Position numbers and translations under genes: made by a program
The notes under the pieces: model-generated
What the model was told of the DNA's origin: nothing
The model's input: the letters and a program-made list of their open reading frames with translations, nothing else
Databases searched by the model: none
Source: an uncultured bacterium
GTDB lineage: Bacteria; Myxococcota_A; Bradymonadia; UBA7976; VGTA01
DNA length: 64,000 nt
Assembly (NCBI GenBank): GCA_943788935.1
Contig: CALSSE010000010.1
Coordinates: forward strand, 124,001-188,000
Direction: 5' to 3'
Shown here: positions 35,343-44,289 of the stretch, in pieces
How the letters are laid out: the number at the start of each line of letters is the position of its first letter
How positions within the stretch are numbered: the first letter of the stretch is position 1

Positions 35343-37790
35343 TCAAATTTGCTCTAAACCGCTTTGGACCAAAGAAGAGAGTCGATCATATAATGCCTCT
35401 CGTGATGGCTCTACAGGCGGGGTAGTGCTCGCTATCCGGCAATTGACGAGCTGTTGCTTCAGAGCGTCTCCGTGTTGAAGAAAGAGTGATTCAACGACCT
35501 CCATACACCGCAAGTCGATCTGCTCAAGCTGATCGACTTGGTCTTCGAGTCGTCCCTGTCCCCCAAAAGTTTGGCTCTGAAATTCGCCTCTCGCTCGGCC
35601 ATGTGCGCTAGCATCCAGAGTGAACAAGAGCAGCTTGCGACCAAGCTCAGTGATAGATTCTACACTCAGGCAGACTCGCTCCTCACCGTCTGAGAGATAC
35701 TCATACCCCTCTACTAGACCCGCGCCACCAATCGCGCCCATAATCGCTCCCACGATCATACCTCCTCCTAGACTTAGGCCTCCCGCCATCACATCAGCGA
35801 TCACTCCAGATGTGAGCCCTGTGATCGCTCCTCCCCATATCGCCCCCCACTTCCTCTTCTCCTTGTGATCAGCTTTTAAGAAGGTGATCTTGAGCGCTGC
35901 CTCAGAGACGTCAGCTCGCATAGAGCCTACAAGACCAAATAAGTCTAATAATCGATTAAGCGCTTGATCTAACTGCTCTTCAGCGCGTTGATTAAGTTTC
36001 GAAACAGCCTCTTCTTTCGCTTTTTTGCCTTTGGCACCCATCTGTTCTTCTATCCTGAGCAGCTGTAACAAAGTGTGTTGAAGACAGCTTGAGAGACGCT
36101 CGACTAACAGGGCATGACCCCTCTCCCACTCTTCAAGAGCAGCAGCGGTCAATGGACTCAATGAGGAGGAGGTAACGTTATGAATGACTTGATATAAGGT
36201 TCTCTCGTCATTAATGGGTCGGTCGAAAGCATCTAAAACACATATATCGCTGACGACTCCTCGATCAAATAGTTCACCGAGGATATGTCTCCATTGGCGA
36301 CAGCTCTCCTCTCTTTTAGAGCGTGGCTCTGAAGAAGGATGACTGTGTTCTTCACCCTCATTAATCCGGTTGATGATAAGTATCATCGGTTTTCGGTGTT
36401 GGCTTAGGAACTGTAACTCTCTGCTTACCTGGGTAATCTCTCGCTCTGTAGGCCAAGCGGCAACCAAATAGAGGATCACATCTGCCTCTTCTCCTAGCGC
36501 TTCATAAGCCTCTCTCTCTAGGCGAACCTCCAAAGAGGAGCTCGCTGAGCGCTGAGAGTCATAAAGAGGGGTGTTGAGCTCTCCAAAGCCCGGAGTATCC
36601 CACAGTCGGACTCTAATATTGGGCTGATTGATCAGAAAATAACAAGCTCGGGTTCGAGTGACATGCTCGGCATCTTTGACGAGGCCGACATCTCTCTTTA
36701 ACAGAGTTCTCGCCAATGAGGTCTTACCGACATTTGTGTGAGAGGCGAGACCGATATTCAGGGTGGGCACTCTTTCAAACCATCTCAATTGATAAGGGAG
36801 GTTGAGGGAAATTCTCCACACTTTCGCTGTCTCTGATAGAGCTAAAAAGAGCCGTGGGATCACTACCCAACAGATCATACTCAACGCATACCGATGAATC
36901 CAGATCGCCGCTTCTCCGGTGAGCACTTCTCTTTTACCGGTCACTTCAAATCCAGCGAGGTTCACTTCACCCAGTCCAAACAGTGTGGCTGGTGCGAGAA
37001 TTAATGAGAGCAGGGATTCAATCCTCTCGGGGCTCAAGAAGGTGCTCTCAGCGGATGCCTGATACTGATAGATCAGACCATCCCAGTAGGCGCTCAACAG
37101 TGTACCAAGTACGAAGAAGACTGACATCAAATGGAGTAAGCGTTTCAACTCAGCGCTCACTTGGGGCTGTGTCACCTCCCATAGCCTCTCTAAGTAAACA
37201 GTGAGTATACGACGCTGAAGCAGATGATGAGATAGCTGCTGACGTTGACTGTCATTGGACAGGTCACTGACCTTGAGTTGAATCCAAGTATGCGCTCTCT
37301 TAACAAAGTGAGAGAGCTTTGAATTCGACTTCTTGCGAGGAGCTCTGAGTTGTATTGACTTATCATTATGAAGTGCCTCTTTGGAGTGTACAGTCTCTCT
37401 ACTCGTCCAAAGAATAAGCATCATGCTGATGAGGTTCCAAGCGATCAAAGAGAGTAAGATGGGAGAGATGAGGTGAAACTGTCTCCCCTCTCCTAAGCTG
37501 TGAACTCCAAATCCTAGACACATACTGAGGATGATAGAGCCCCATAAAACCGTAGTCGTTAGAGTTGAGAGATGCTCTGTCACCTTAAAAAGAGCAGGAG
37601 CGTTCACTGATAAATAGTTACTGAGGGCTCTCGATCTCGCAATAATCGCTTCACTTGGCCGCCCGACTCGATCTCCTTCTAAGAGCTCATCAGCCTCTCT
37701 TCTAGCTTGATGGGGAATTAATAAACCCTCTTCGTCTAGCTTCTCAGCGGTGTTGATCATAAGCGCGTGGTGTATATCGGCCAACTTCAT
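35343..37790 (-). CDS. Membrane GTPase, DUF2868-DUF3482-like fusion
   Basis: An 815-residue protein. The first 340 residues contain about five membrane segments and resemble DUF2868. The P-loop follows in NIGLASHTNVGKTSLARTLL (about residue 355), the G3 motif in DTPGFGE, and NRIN at the G4 position. The C-terminal part contains a glycine-rich hydrophobic hairpin (GGGMIVGAIMGAIGGAGLVEG), a feature of DUF3482 GTPases. In many gamma-proteobacteria DUF2868 and DUF3482 proteins are two neighbouring genes; here they appear as one polypeptide. GGGAGAG lies before the ATG. Gene order is SDR, this gene, pseudokinase. The role of the family is unknown, possibly envelope stress or membrane remodelling. 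Confidence 0.75.
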   Translation of the reverse strand: MKLADIHHALMINTAEKLDEEGLLIPHQARREADELLEGDRVGRPSEAIIARSRALSNYLSVNAPALFKVTEHLSTLTTTVLWGSIILSMCLGFGVHSLGEGRQFHLISPILLSLIAWNLISMMLILWTSRETVHSKEALHNDKSIQLRAPRKKSNSKLSHFVKRAHTWIQLKVSDLSNDSQRQQLSHHLLQRRILTVYLERLWEVTQPQVSAELKRLLHLMSVFFVLGTLLSAYWDGLIYQYQASAESTFLSPERIESLLSLILAPATLFGLGEVNLAGFEVTGKREVLTGEAAIWIHRYALSMICWVVIPRLFLALSETAKVWRISLNLPYQLRWFERVPTLNIGLASHTNVGKTSLARTLLKRDVGLVKDAEHVTRTRACYFLINQPNIRVRLWDTPGFGELNTPLYDSQRSASSSLEVRLEREAYEALGEEADVILYLVAAWPTEREITQVSRELQFLSQHRKPMILIINRINEGEEHSHPSSEPRSKREESCRQWRHILGELFDRGVVSDICVLDAFDRPINDERTLYQVIHNVTSSSLSPLTAAALEEWERGHALLVERLSSCLQHTLLQLLRIEEQMGAKGKKAKEEAVSKLNQRAEEQLDQALNRLLDLFGLVGSMRADVSEAALKITFLKADHKEKRKWGAIWGGAITGLTSGVIADVMAGGLSLGGGMIVGAIMGAIGGAGLVEGYEYLSDGEERVCLSVESITELGRKLLLFTLDASAHGRARGEFQSQTFGGQGRLEDQVDQLEQIDLRCMEVVESLFLQHGDALKQQLVNCRIASTTPPVEPSREALYDRLSSLVQSGLEQI

Positions 37791-37809
37791 TAAAGACTCT
37801 CCCTTAGGG

Positions 37810-38613
37810 TCAGTGCATCACTTGGCCACCATCGACGGTGATCGCTTGGCCATTAACTCCTCGAGCGCCCTCAGCGATGAGGAATCGGGTGGAATGTAAG
37901 ATCTCATCGGTTTGAAATAGCCTCTGCTGAGGGCTAAACGACTCAAGAGCTCCTCGAGCCGATCGCTGATCACGATCGGTCGTTGATTGGATCTGATCAA
38001 TGGCGCTCATAGCCATATCCGTCTCCACGAACCCGGGACAGATCGCGTTAGCGGTGACATGAGTTCTTGAGACCTCCAAAGCTAAGGCGCGCATCATCCC
38101 AATCACTCCATGTTTCGCTGCACAATAAGCTGACGTGTAGAGACACCCAGAGAGGCCGGCGATACTGGAGACAAAAATGACCCGTCCATACTCAGCGCGC
38201 TTCATCGCTCCAAGCAGACGTCTAGTCACTCTAAAGCTACCGGTGAGGTTAACATCAATCATGTGACTCCACAGCTCATCAGAGGTTTTATGCAATGGAG
38301 CGCTCCCCGCTACGCCAGCATTATTGATCACCACGTCGATCAACCCCCACTTCGCCTCGGCGAGATCACAGGCTCGATCGACGCTCTCCTGATCACAGAC
38401 ATCCACCTCTAAGGTCAAGAGGTGACTCAGATCCAAACCATTACGCTCAGCTTCTTCTCGAAGATGGCTCATCCCTGAAACTGCCCTCGCGGTAGCGATC
38501 ACCCGGTGACCATCTGACAGCAAGCCAAGCGCGAGGGCTTCACCTATTCCCCGTGAGGCTCCGGTGATGAATATCGTTCTCATAATAGATCTGTTAACAA
38601 ATGGATCCTTCAT
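37810..38613 (-). CDS. Short-chain dehydrogenase/reductase (classical, FabG-like)
   Basis: A roughly 267-residue classical SDR. The NAD(P)-binding motif is TGASRGIG near the N-terminus, the NNAG strand is VVINNAGVAG, the catalytic Ser lies in VIFVSSIAGLSG, and the Tyr/Lys pair is YCAAKHG. The C-terminal block NAICPGFVETDMA is normal and the protein ends GQAITVDGG, which is typical of 3-oxoacyl-ACP or 3-hydroxybutyrate type reductases. The substrate cannot be told. The ATG at 38613 has AGAGG nine bases before it; the catalytic domain proper starts at a second ATG (38583). It is 19 bases ahead of the GTPase gene on the same strand. Confidence 0.88.
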   Translation of the reverse strand: MKDPFVNRSIMRTIFITGASRGIGEALALGLLSDGHRVIATARAVSGMSHLREEAERNGLDLSHLLTLEVDVCDQESVDRACDLAEAKWGLIDVVINNAGVAGSAPLHKTSDELWSHMIDVNLTGSFRVTRRLLGAMKRAEYGRVIFVSSIAGLSGCLYTSAYCAAKHGVIGMMRALALEVSRTHVTANAICPGFVETDMAMSAIDQIQSTTDRDQRSARGALESFSPQQRLFQTDEILHSTRFLIAEGARGVNGQAITVDGGQVMH

Positions 38614-38722
38614 AATCACTACCTCTTTTCGCAGAATGAGTCTATGGTTCGTCTAGTTCGATGTACTCTATTAGAGAATGTCATTTATGTGTCACATACT
38701 TTCTAATGTGGAGAGAACCCCT

Positions 38723-39412
38723 ATGACATATCAGACTGATCCACAAAATGTGATCACTAACTTCTTCGCGATCATCATTTCACTGACCGTTCATGAATAT
38801 GCACATGCATTGGTGGCTCATAAGATGGGAGATCCAACGCCAGCCCGCTACGGTCGCCTAAACTTGAACCCATTCACGATCATTAAGGCTCACCCATTTG
38901 GGGCGTTAATTGTACCGTTACTAGGCTCATTTATAGGGTACTTAATAGGGTGCGCGGCGACTCCCGTTAACCCTCATTTGGTCGATCGTAAATACAGCTT
39001 GAGACAAGCCGAGAGATGGATCGCCCTCGCTGGTCCTCTCTCTAATGTTTTCTTCGCGATCTTTAGCTCATTAATCATGACCGCGCTTGGGTTGTATCTC
39101 TCTTCTCAAGGTGATCCCTCCTTAAGAGAGAACTTAGAGCCATTACTGCATCTGAGCTATACTCTCGTCACTACAAATATATTTTTAGCGATCTTCAATA
39201 TGATCCCCATTCCACCCTTTGATGGTTTCGCTGTGTTGTCTAGCTCAATCCCCAAGGCGATGTCCCAAGTCACAAGCATACTTGAGCAATATGGAAACAT
39301 GGCCTTCATCTTTATATTTTGTTTCGGTGGTGAACTCTTGATCCCCTTGGTTTATGGGGGGACTACCTTCATCAACAATATAAGCTACATGTTGCTATCT
39401 CTATTTTTATAA
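38723..39412 (+). CDS. Site-2-protease-type membrane metallopeptidase (M50, rhomboid-size)
   Basis: A 229-residue membrane protein with about five to six membrane segments. The zinc motif HEYAHA (HExxH) lies in the first membrane helix, and the third ligand sits in the NMIPIPPFDGF block, which matches the NPxPPLDG motif of M50 proteases. This compact form without PDZ or CBS domains is common and often of unknown substrate; it may clear membrane-bound anti-sigma factors or signal remnants. GGAGAG lies before the ATG at 38723, which I prefer to an in-frame ATG 45 bases earlier. It is convergent with the C2-like gene. Confidence 0.9.
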   Translation: MTYQTDPQNVITNFFAIIISLTVHEYAHALVAHKMGDPTPARYGRLNLNPFTIIKAHPFGALIVPLLGSFIGYLIGCAATPVNPHLVDRKYSLRQAERWIALAGPLSNVFFAIFSSLIMTALGLYLSSQGDPSLRENLEPLLHLSYTLVTTNIFLAIFNMIPIPPFDGFAVLSSSIPKAMSQVTSILEQYGNMAFIFIFCFGGELLIPLVYGGTTFINNISYMLLSLFL

Positions 39413-39440
39413 AGAGCGCAACTTAGCTTATGTAGTAGAC

Positions 39441-39998
39441 TTACTTAGCGGCTGGAGCTTCTTCAGCCTTAGGAGCGGGCGCTGCCTCAGCCTTAGGAGC
39501 GGGCGCTGCCTCAGCCTTAGGAGCGGGCGCTGCCTCAGCCTTAGGAGCGGGCGCTGCCTCAGCTTTAGGAGCGGGCGCTGCTGGAGCGGGGACGTGAATC
39601 ACGAGTGATTTAACTTGACCCCCAGAGAGCTTAATATCACCAGACTGTCCCTTGAATGAGTGAGGGATCTCTGCTGCGATGTCATGTCCAGCAGGATCTT
39701 TGTCCCACACTTTAAAGATGACGCTGCTGCCCTCAGTGACCTGGAACTTCTGTGCGGTAAAGGAAGAGCTGTTAGTGTTCTTTTGAACGGGTGTCTTGAA
39801 GACAGACTTACTGTTTTCAACAACCTCAACCTCGATGTCGGGCAGCTGACTCCCCTTCTTCAATGGAATCTTGAGATCCCATGACTTGCCGTTAGCCTTG
39901 GTCTCAAGAAGCTCTACGCTCTTGATCTCCACAACGATGTCCGCAAAGGCAGGAGCGGCAAATAGAGAGACCGCCAATAAAGAAATGATAGTTTTCAT
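39441..39998 (-). CDS. Secreted protein with a C2-like domain and an Ala/Pro/Lys repeat tail
   Basis: A 185-residue protein with an obvious signal peptide (MKTIISLLAVSLFAAPAFA). Residues 21-135 look like a C2-type beta sandwich: EIKSVELLETKANGKSWD, PDIEVEVV, and VIFKVWDKDPAGHDIAAE, with Asp residues where calcium would bind in true C2 domains. The C-terminal 45 residues are an octapeptide repeat PAPKAEAA encoded by a 24-bp tandem repeat. The tail resembles the low-complexity spacers of periplasmic proteins that cross or contact peptidoglycan. No lipobox is present. Function unknown. Confidence 0.75.
   Translation of the reverse strand: MKTIISLLAVSLFAAPAFADIVVEIKSVELLETKANGKSWDLKIPLKKGSQLPDIEVEVVENSKSVFKTPVQKNTNSSSFTAQKFQVTEGSSVIFKVWDKDPAGHDIAAEIPHSFKGQSGDIKLSGGQVKSLVIHVPAPAAPAPKAEAAPAPKAEAAPAPKAEAAPAPKAEAAPAPKAEEAPAAK
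39457..39576 (-). repeat. 24-bp coding tandem repeat, five units
   Basis: Five units of 24 bp (plus strand GCTGCCTCAGCCTTAGGAGC plus GGGC), nearly identical, encode the octapeptide PAPKAEAA at the end of the C2-like protein. Confidence 0.95.
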
Positions 39999-40136
39999 TC
40001 ATAACTCCGTAAAAATGATAAAAAATTCACTCTTGGCAAAGTGGCAAAGAGTGCGTGAAAAGCACCTAACGTCTTCTCATGTCTATTATTCCACTGCAAG
40101 TGTAAAGATCTGATCTTTATGTAGCGCAACGACTCA

Positions 40137-41063
40137 TCAGAGAGATGGAGAAGAATCGCAAAAGCCTCTATATTCTTTAATATAAACGTCAAGATTAACG
40201 ATTGAGAGCAAGCTGTATAGGCTCAATAATTCTCTAATAAAACCTTTAAGGTAGATGGGAGCAGGCAGCCGATCCCAATCATCGCTCTCGATCTCCTGTA
40301 ACACTGAGAAGCTGATCTTGCTGCGCTCATGAACAGAGGTCAGAGAGATATTGCACTCCTCTCTTAATCTTTTTAGACAAGCGCCTAGCTCTCTCGCTGA
40401 TCGTGGAGAGACCCAGTAACTTTGAGCCTCTTGTTTGCTGATCAGAGGTTGAAGGGTCGGCGCCAACCGAGAAGAGACCTCGGATCGAGCTTGGGGTTGA
40501 GGGCGGCCCTCGGGGAAGAGCTCAGCGTCATATTCACGGCGACGGATAGGGTCCATGAGAAGCTCAAAACCACTCTGTAGTTCATTGAGCAGAGCCTCAA
40601 GCTGAGCTCGTGAATAGAGACCATAAGCTGAGAAATGGTCGGGGTGAAAGCAGGCCCACATCCGTTTATAAGCGCGACGCAACTCATCTTCTGAAACGCT
40701 CGGATCGACATCAAATAGAGCGTAAAGACTCTGCTCTACTGACTCTTCATGAGTTAGGGTAGCAGCGTTTCGTTGCTCACGAAGTGACTCCATTGTCACC
40801 GGCGCTGGCTTCGGTCTCATGGAATGAGCGATGTGTTTACGAGGGTGTGCTCTATGCGTCTCTTCTTCAACAGCAGGCAGGGTTGTTGGCGGTGATGTCG
40901 GATAAAGCGAAGGGACCCGGCGTGGTGGAGCGCTGACATGACCTCGATGTATTGGCGCTAAACTTGAGTGATCAGCGCCTAATGTGAAAGTCTTAGCGGG
41001 GGTTTGCTGATGTGATTTAGGGCTATTTGGCATTCTCACTCTACTCTCTGCGAGCTGTAACAT
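40137..41063 (-). CDS. J-domain protein fused to a RodZ-type helix-turn-helix
   Basis: A 308-residue protein. A disordered N-terminus of about 110 residues is followed by a J domain (about 112-180; SLYALFDVDPSVSEDELRRA and the invariant HPD in FHPDHFS). The C-terminal 80 residues are an HTH_25/RodZ-like domain (LGACLKRLREECNISL, then YLKGFIRELLSLYSL). No membrane segment is seen, unlike RodZ. The J domain would recruit and stimulate DnaK, and the HTH part might bind a cytoskeletal or DNA partner; both are inference. The start could be ATG 41063 or ATG 41033. Confidence 0.8.
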   Translation of the reverse strand: MLQLAESRVRMPNSPKSHQQTPAKTFTLGADHSSLAPIHRGHVSAPPRRVPSLYPTSPPTTLPAVEEETHRAHPRKHIAHSMRPKPAPVTMESLREQRNAATLTHEESVEQSLYALFDVDPSVSEDELRRAYKRMWACFHPDHFSAYGLYSRAQLEALLNELQSGFELLMDPIRRREYDAELFPEGRPQPQARSEVSSRLAPTLQPLISKQEAQSYWVSPRSARELGACLKRLREECNISLTSVHERSKISFSVLQEIESDDWDRLPAPIYLKGFIRELLSLYSLLSIVNLDVYIKEYRGFCDSSPSL

Positions 41064-41237
41064 AACTGCAAGATATCAAATCGAGCGGATAGAATCATCA
41101 CTCATCGCTGATGAGAGAGGAGTCATATACTCTAACCTCAAAGGGAGCAAGAGTGAGTATGCTCGCTCAAGGATCTTCCCTAGGCTCTCACTATACCTAG
41201 CTTCTCATAATACTGAGTGGTTCAGTACGACGATATG

Positions 41238-41270
41238 TGATCGCTTCTCTGATCGCTTCTCTGATCGCTT
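41238..41270 (+). repeat. 12-bp repeat, two and a half units
   Basis: TGATCGCTTCTC occurs twice and partly a third time in non-coding sequence after the pterin dehydratase gene. Confidence 0.8.
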
Positions 41271-41287
41271 AATCGATGCCTATGATG

Positions 41288-41701
41288 TCACTTTTTTTGG
41301 GTTGTGTGCTTCGCTTGATACTTCGCTTCAATGATCTCGGCGAGCTTAAGATCTAGGCTTGTTATGCCGCCGGCGTCGTGGGTAACGAGAGATATTGTCA
41401 CCCGGTTATAAGAGATTGAGATCTCAGGGTGATGATTCATACTGTCAGCTGGATCTACGAGATCTTGAACAAACTGAACCGCTCCTTTGAACCCATCTTG
41501 AAATCGGTATTGGATAGTCAGCTTACCCTCTAAGATACGCCACTTCTTATGCTGTGCTATGAAAGTACTGATCCTCTCAGCATTGAGTTTGTGGGGAAAC
41601 TTGTGGGTGAGCTCTCTCGGTGGATTAGCCTCGCTAAACCATGAAGACAAGCAGACGCCACAGGCAACTAGCATTGCTAATACTTTTAGATGTTTATGCA
41701 T
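41288..41701 (-). CDS. 4a-hydroxytetrahydrobiopterin (pterin carbinolamine) dehydratase with signal peptide
   Basis: A 137-residue protein. The C-terminal 95 residues match pterin-4a-carbinolamine dehydratase (PhhB/DCoH): WRILEGKLTIQYRFQDGFKG, the catalytic His pair in NHHPEISISYNRV, and the final THDAGGITSLD block. The enzyme normally recycles the pterin cofactor of aromatic amino acid hydroxylases in the cytoplasm. This copy carries an N-terminal signal-peptide-like stretch (KHLKVLAMLVACGVCLSS) and would be exported, which is unusual. Two Cys in the signal (VACGVC) might also act as a lipobox. No hydroxylase gene is seen nearby. The upstream region lacks a recognisable regulator. Confidence 0.88.
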   Translation of the reverse strand: MHKHLKVLAMLVACGVCLSSWFSEANPPRELTHKFPHKLNAERISTFIAQHKKWRILEGKLTIQYRFQDGFKGAVQFVQDLVDPADSMNHHPEISISYNRVTISLVTHDAGGITSLDLKLAEIIEAKYQAKHTTQKK

Positions 41702-41919
41702 TTTCGGTATTTCTTTAAATGGAGACTTGTCTAATCTCTTTATTTATTGATTCTATTTGAAGAGCTGTGTGTCTTAACTAATAGACCTACACTGTACATG
41801 CTAATCCCCCCTTTAGATACGATAAGTGCCCTGAAGCCTGTTCGCTTTAAATATTCGCTTCAGCTTAGTTTCCCTGCTTTAGGTAGTTTTATTTTCAATC
41901 TATCTTGAGAAGACTTACG

Positions 41920-42792
41920 CTAAGTTAACTGCTGGGTGGGCCTAGATAGCATATCATGAACCTGTACGTGAGGAGGCTGGGTGAGAACGAAATGTACTTG
42001 ACGCGCGACATCTTCGGCACTCATCACAGGGTAAGCGTTATAGATTTCTTTGGCTCGCTCCTCGCTCCGATGATAATGAGCAGCAAACTCGGTCTCGACG
42101 AAACCGGGACTAATGGCGGTGACCCTAATATGACTCTTGAGCTCGCGTAGCTCTTTGCGTAATCCCTCAGTCAGTGACCGAACCGCAAATTTAGTCGCGG
42201 AATACACCCCACTGCCCTCGGGGACGCGGTGCGCAGACATTGACGAGATGTGGATGACTTGACCCCAGTCTCCTGACTCGCGCATTTGAGCCGTCACTTC
42301 ACGAGTACAGACACACAAGGCGAGAACGTTTACTTCTAACATCTCTCGCCAATGAGCAGTAACACCTGAGGTGAGAGGTGCGCTGTGTCCAAGGCCGGCA
42401 TTATTGATGATGACTCGGGCATCGCCATGTTCAGATTGAATCTTAGAGAGTGTATTTTCTAGCGCCTCTGAGTTGCGGATATCTACAGGATATGGCCAAG
42501 CCTCTCCACCGAGCTCTGCGACTTGAGCGCAGACCTCAGCGAGACGCTCCTCTCTCCGAGCGATTAACGCTAATCTTAGACCTAGAGCGCCTAACTCCCG
42601 AGCGATCGCCGCTCCAATACCGCTAGAAGCTCCAGTGATTACGGCGAGCTCTCCCCTGAGTCGCTGAGACATCTCTTGAGGGGTCCTAATCGAATGTATT
42701 TCAGTATTATGTGCTGTGTTATATGACATATTATATTGGGTTTCTGTGAGTAAACTAAAGGGAGAGAGTCGGCGATGGAGGTCGCTCTCCAA
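41920..42792 (-). CDS. Short-chain dehydrogenase/reductase (YdfG/DHRS-like)
   Basis: A classical SDR with TGASSGIG for cofactor binding, VIINNAG, the catalytic Ser in VIHISSMSAH, and YSATKFA containing Tyr and Lys. The C-terminal block ISPGFVETEFA is typical. The C-terminus (SAEDVARQVHFVLTQP) resembles NADP-dependent serine/3-hydroxy acid dehydrogenases of the YdfG type. The start is uncertain: the frame is open to a TTG at 42792 overlapping the Maf-YggS gene by 38 bases, a further ATG is at 42729, and the domain itself begins about 45 residues in (MSQRLRGELAVITG). Most likely in one transcript with the Maf-YggS fusion. Confidence 0.85.
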   Translation of the reverse strand: MESDLHRRLSPFSLLTETQYNMSYNTAHNTEIHSIRTPQEMSQRLRGELAVITGASSGIGAAIARELGALGLRLALIARREERLAEVCAQVAELGGEAWPYPVDIRNSEALENTLSKIQSEHGDARVIINNAGLGHSAPLTSGVTAHWREMLEVNVLALCVCTREVTAQMRESGDWGQVIHISSMSAHRVPEGSGVYSATKFAVRSLTEGLRKELRELKSHIRVTAISPGFVETEFAAHYHRSEERAKEIYNAYPVMSAEDVARQVHFVLTQPPHVQVHDMLSRPTQQLT

Positions 42793-44116
42793 AGAGACAA
42801 CGACCCAACCTAACCCAAGTCGCCCCCTCTTCTATGGCGACCTCAAAATCATCAGAAGTGCCCATCGAGAGATGGGGGAGATCATAACCCTCACCAACCA
42901 GCTGATCACGGAGTCTCCTCAGACGTTTAAAGTAAGGACGAACCTCCTCGGGAGGTCCTAGAGGAGGGAAAGTCATGAGGCCGGTCACCTGTATGTGGGG
43001 AAGCATAGCCGTGGAGTCGAGTAGCGGACGAACCTCCTCAACTCTCACTCCCCCTTTGCTCTCTTCATCGGCAAGGTTCACTTGGATTAACGCAGAGATC
43101 TGTGTCCCTGTTGACTCGGCGCCGCTAGAGAGTCGTTGAGCTTCGGAGAGCCGTGAGAGGCTGTGTACCCATTGTGCTTGGCCCCCAATACGCTTCGCTT
43201 TATTCCGCTGTATTCCTCCAATATAATGCCACTTAGGTTCAAGAACTTGTTCCCCTAGACCTACCTTAAGCGCAAGGTCTGACTTCTCGGAGAGCTCTTG
43301 AGCATAATTCTCTCCAAAATGCTCAAGTCCACAGCGTAATGCGAGAGAGATCTTATCTATGCTATGTCGCTTAGAGACGGCGAGCAGATGTACGTCATCA
43401 ACGCCACGACCGCTTCGCCAAGCCGCTAAAGCACACCGTTCTCGAAGCTCTACTCCTCGTCTAATGAAAGAGAGCTCCTCGCCCTGGTGGCTAATCTCTC
43501 CCTCCGTGATGAGCGCTTCCAACACCTCAGATACGGGGAGACCGATCACTGAGTAAAAAGAGCCCTCCAATCCATCTACAAACCGACCTCCACGCCCTTG
43601 TATACCGTAACTCCCCGCTTTATCAAGCGGCTCCCCAGTTGAGATATAGGCATCGATTTCTCCTAGACTAATCTCTCTCATTCTGACTACAGAACGAACC
43701 ACTCCTGATCTTTTGAGGATGATCTCTCCTCGATCATTGGCGCCTGCGATCGCCCAACCGCTCCACACTTCATGGGTATGAGCAGAGAGCATTTGCAATG
43801 TACGTTGAGCATCCTCAGTCGATGACGGCTTACCAAGGATCTTCATTCCCATGGCGACTACAGTGTCTCCACCGATCACGACTCGATGATGAGGTCGGCT
43901 CTCGGCGACGTTCATGGCTTTCTCTTCTGCCATACGGAGCGCGAAGGCCCTAGGGAGCTCATGGGGTTTACACAGCTCGTCAATGGATGAAGGCTGAACC
44001 TCAAAAGCATGTCCGAGCATCCCCAATAACTTCTGTCGTCGAGGTGAAGCGGACCCTAAAACCCATGGCACATTAGAAGAATGATGATGAGAGAGGTGGG
44101 CGGTGTAATCGTCCAT
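42755..44116 (-). CDS. Maf nucleotide pyrophosphatase fused to YggS-type PLP-binding protein
   Basis: One polypeptide of about 453 residues carries two normally separate conserved proteins. Residues about 18-195 are Maf (SASPRRQKLLGMLG, GGDTVVAMGMKILGKP, AGSYGIQGRGGRFVDGLEG), a house-cleaning phosphatase for modified or canonical pyrimidine nucleotides. Residues about 220-448 are YggS/PLPBP (LLAVSKRHS with the PLP Lys, HFGENYAQE, WHYIGGIQRNK, LSMGTSDDFEVAI, VRLGRCLFG), a PLP homeostasis protein. Each part has intact motifs and there is no internal stop. GGAGG lies about 11 bases before the ATG at 44116. The gene is divergent from lexA. I am confident of both halves; the benefit of joining them is unknown. 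Confidence 0.93.
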   Translation of the reverse strand: MDDYTAHLSHHHSSNVPWVLGSASPRRQKLLGMLGHAFEVQPSSIDELCKPHELPRAFALRMAEEKAMNVAESRPHHRVVIGGDTVVAMGMKILGKPSSTEDAQRTLQMLSAHTHEVWSGWAIAGANDRGEIILKRSGVVRSVVRMREISLGEIDAYISTGEPLDKAGSYGIQGRGGRFVDGLEGSFYSVIGLPVSEVLEALITEGEISHQGEELSFIRRGVELRERCALAAWRSGRGVDDVHLLAVSKRHSIDKISLALRCGLEHFGENYAQELSEKSDLALKVGLGEQVLEPKWHYIGGIQRNKAKRIGGQAQWVHSLSRLSEAQRLSSGAESTGTQISALIQVNLADEESKGGVRVEEVRPLLDSTAMLPHIQVTGLMTFPPLGPPEEVRPYFKRLRRLRDQLVGEGYDLPHLSMGTSDDFEVAIEEGATWVRLGRCLFGERPPSPTLSL

Positions 44117-44289
44117 ATAATGCAATTCCTCCGAGTCTGATTAATCATTAGTATAGGCATGATACATCTCAGCCGCTCGTTGGTTCATCGCAGCCAAAAC
44201 ATAAACCGAATGGGCGGTTATTTACGACTCATATAGATAAGATTGAAGAGATAAGACTATATAAAAATCACCGAATTCATAAATTTTAT

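Noticed and set aside
39599..40192. Frames opposite and beside the C2-like gene
   Set aside because: They overlap a gene with a clear signal peptide and lack initiation signals.
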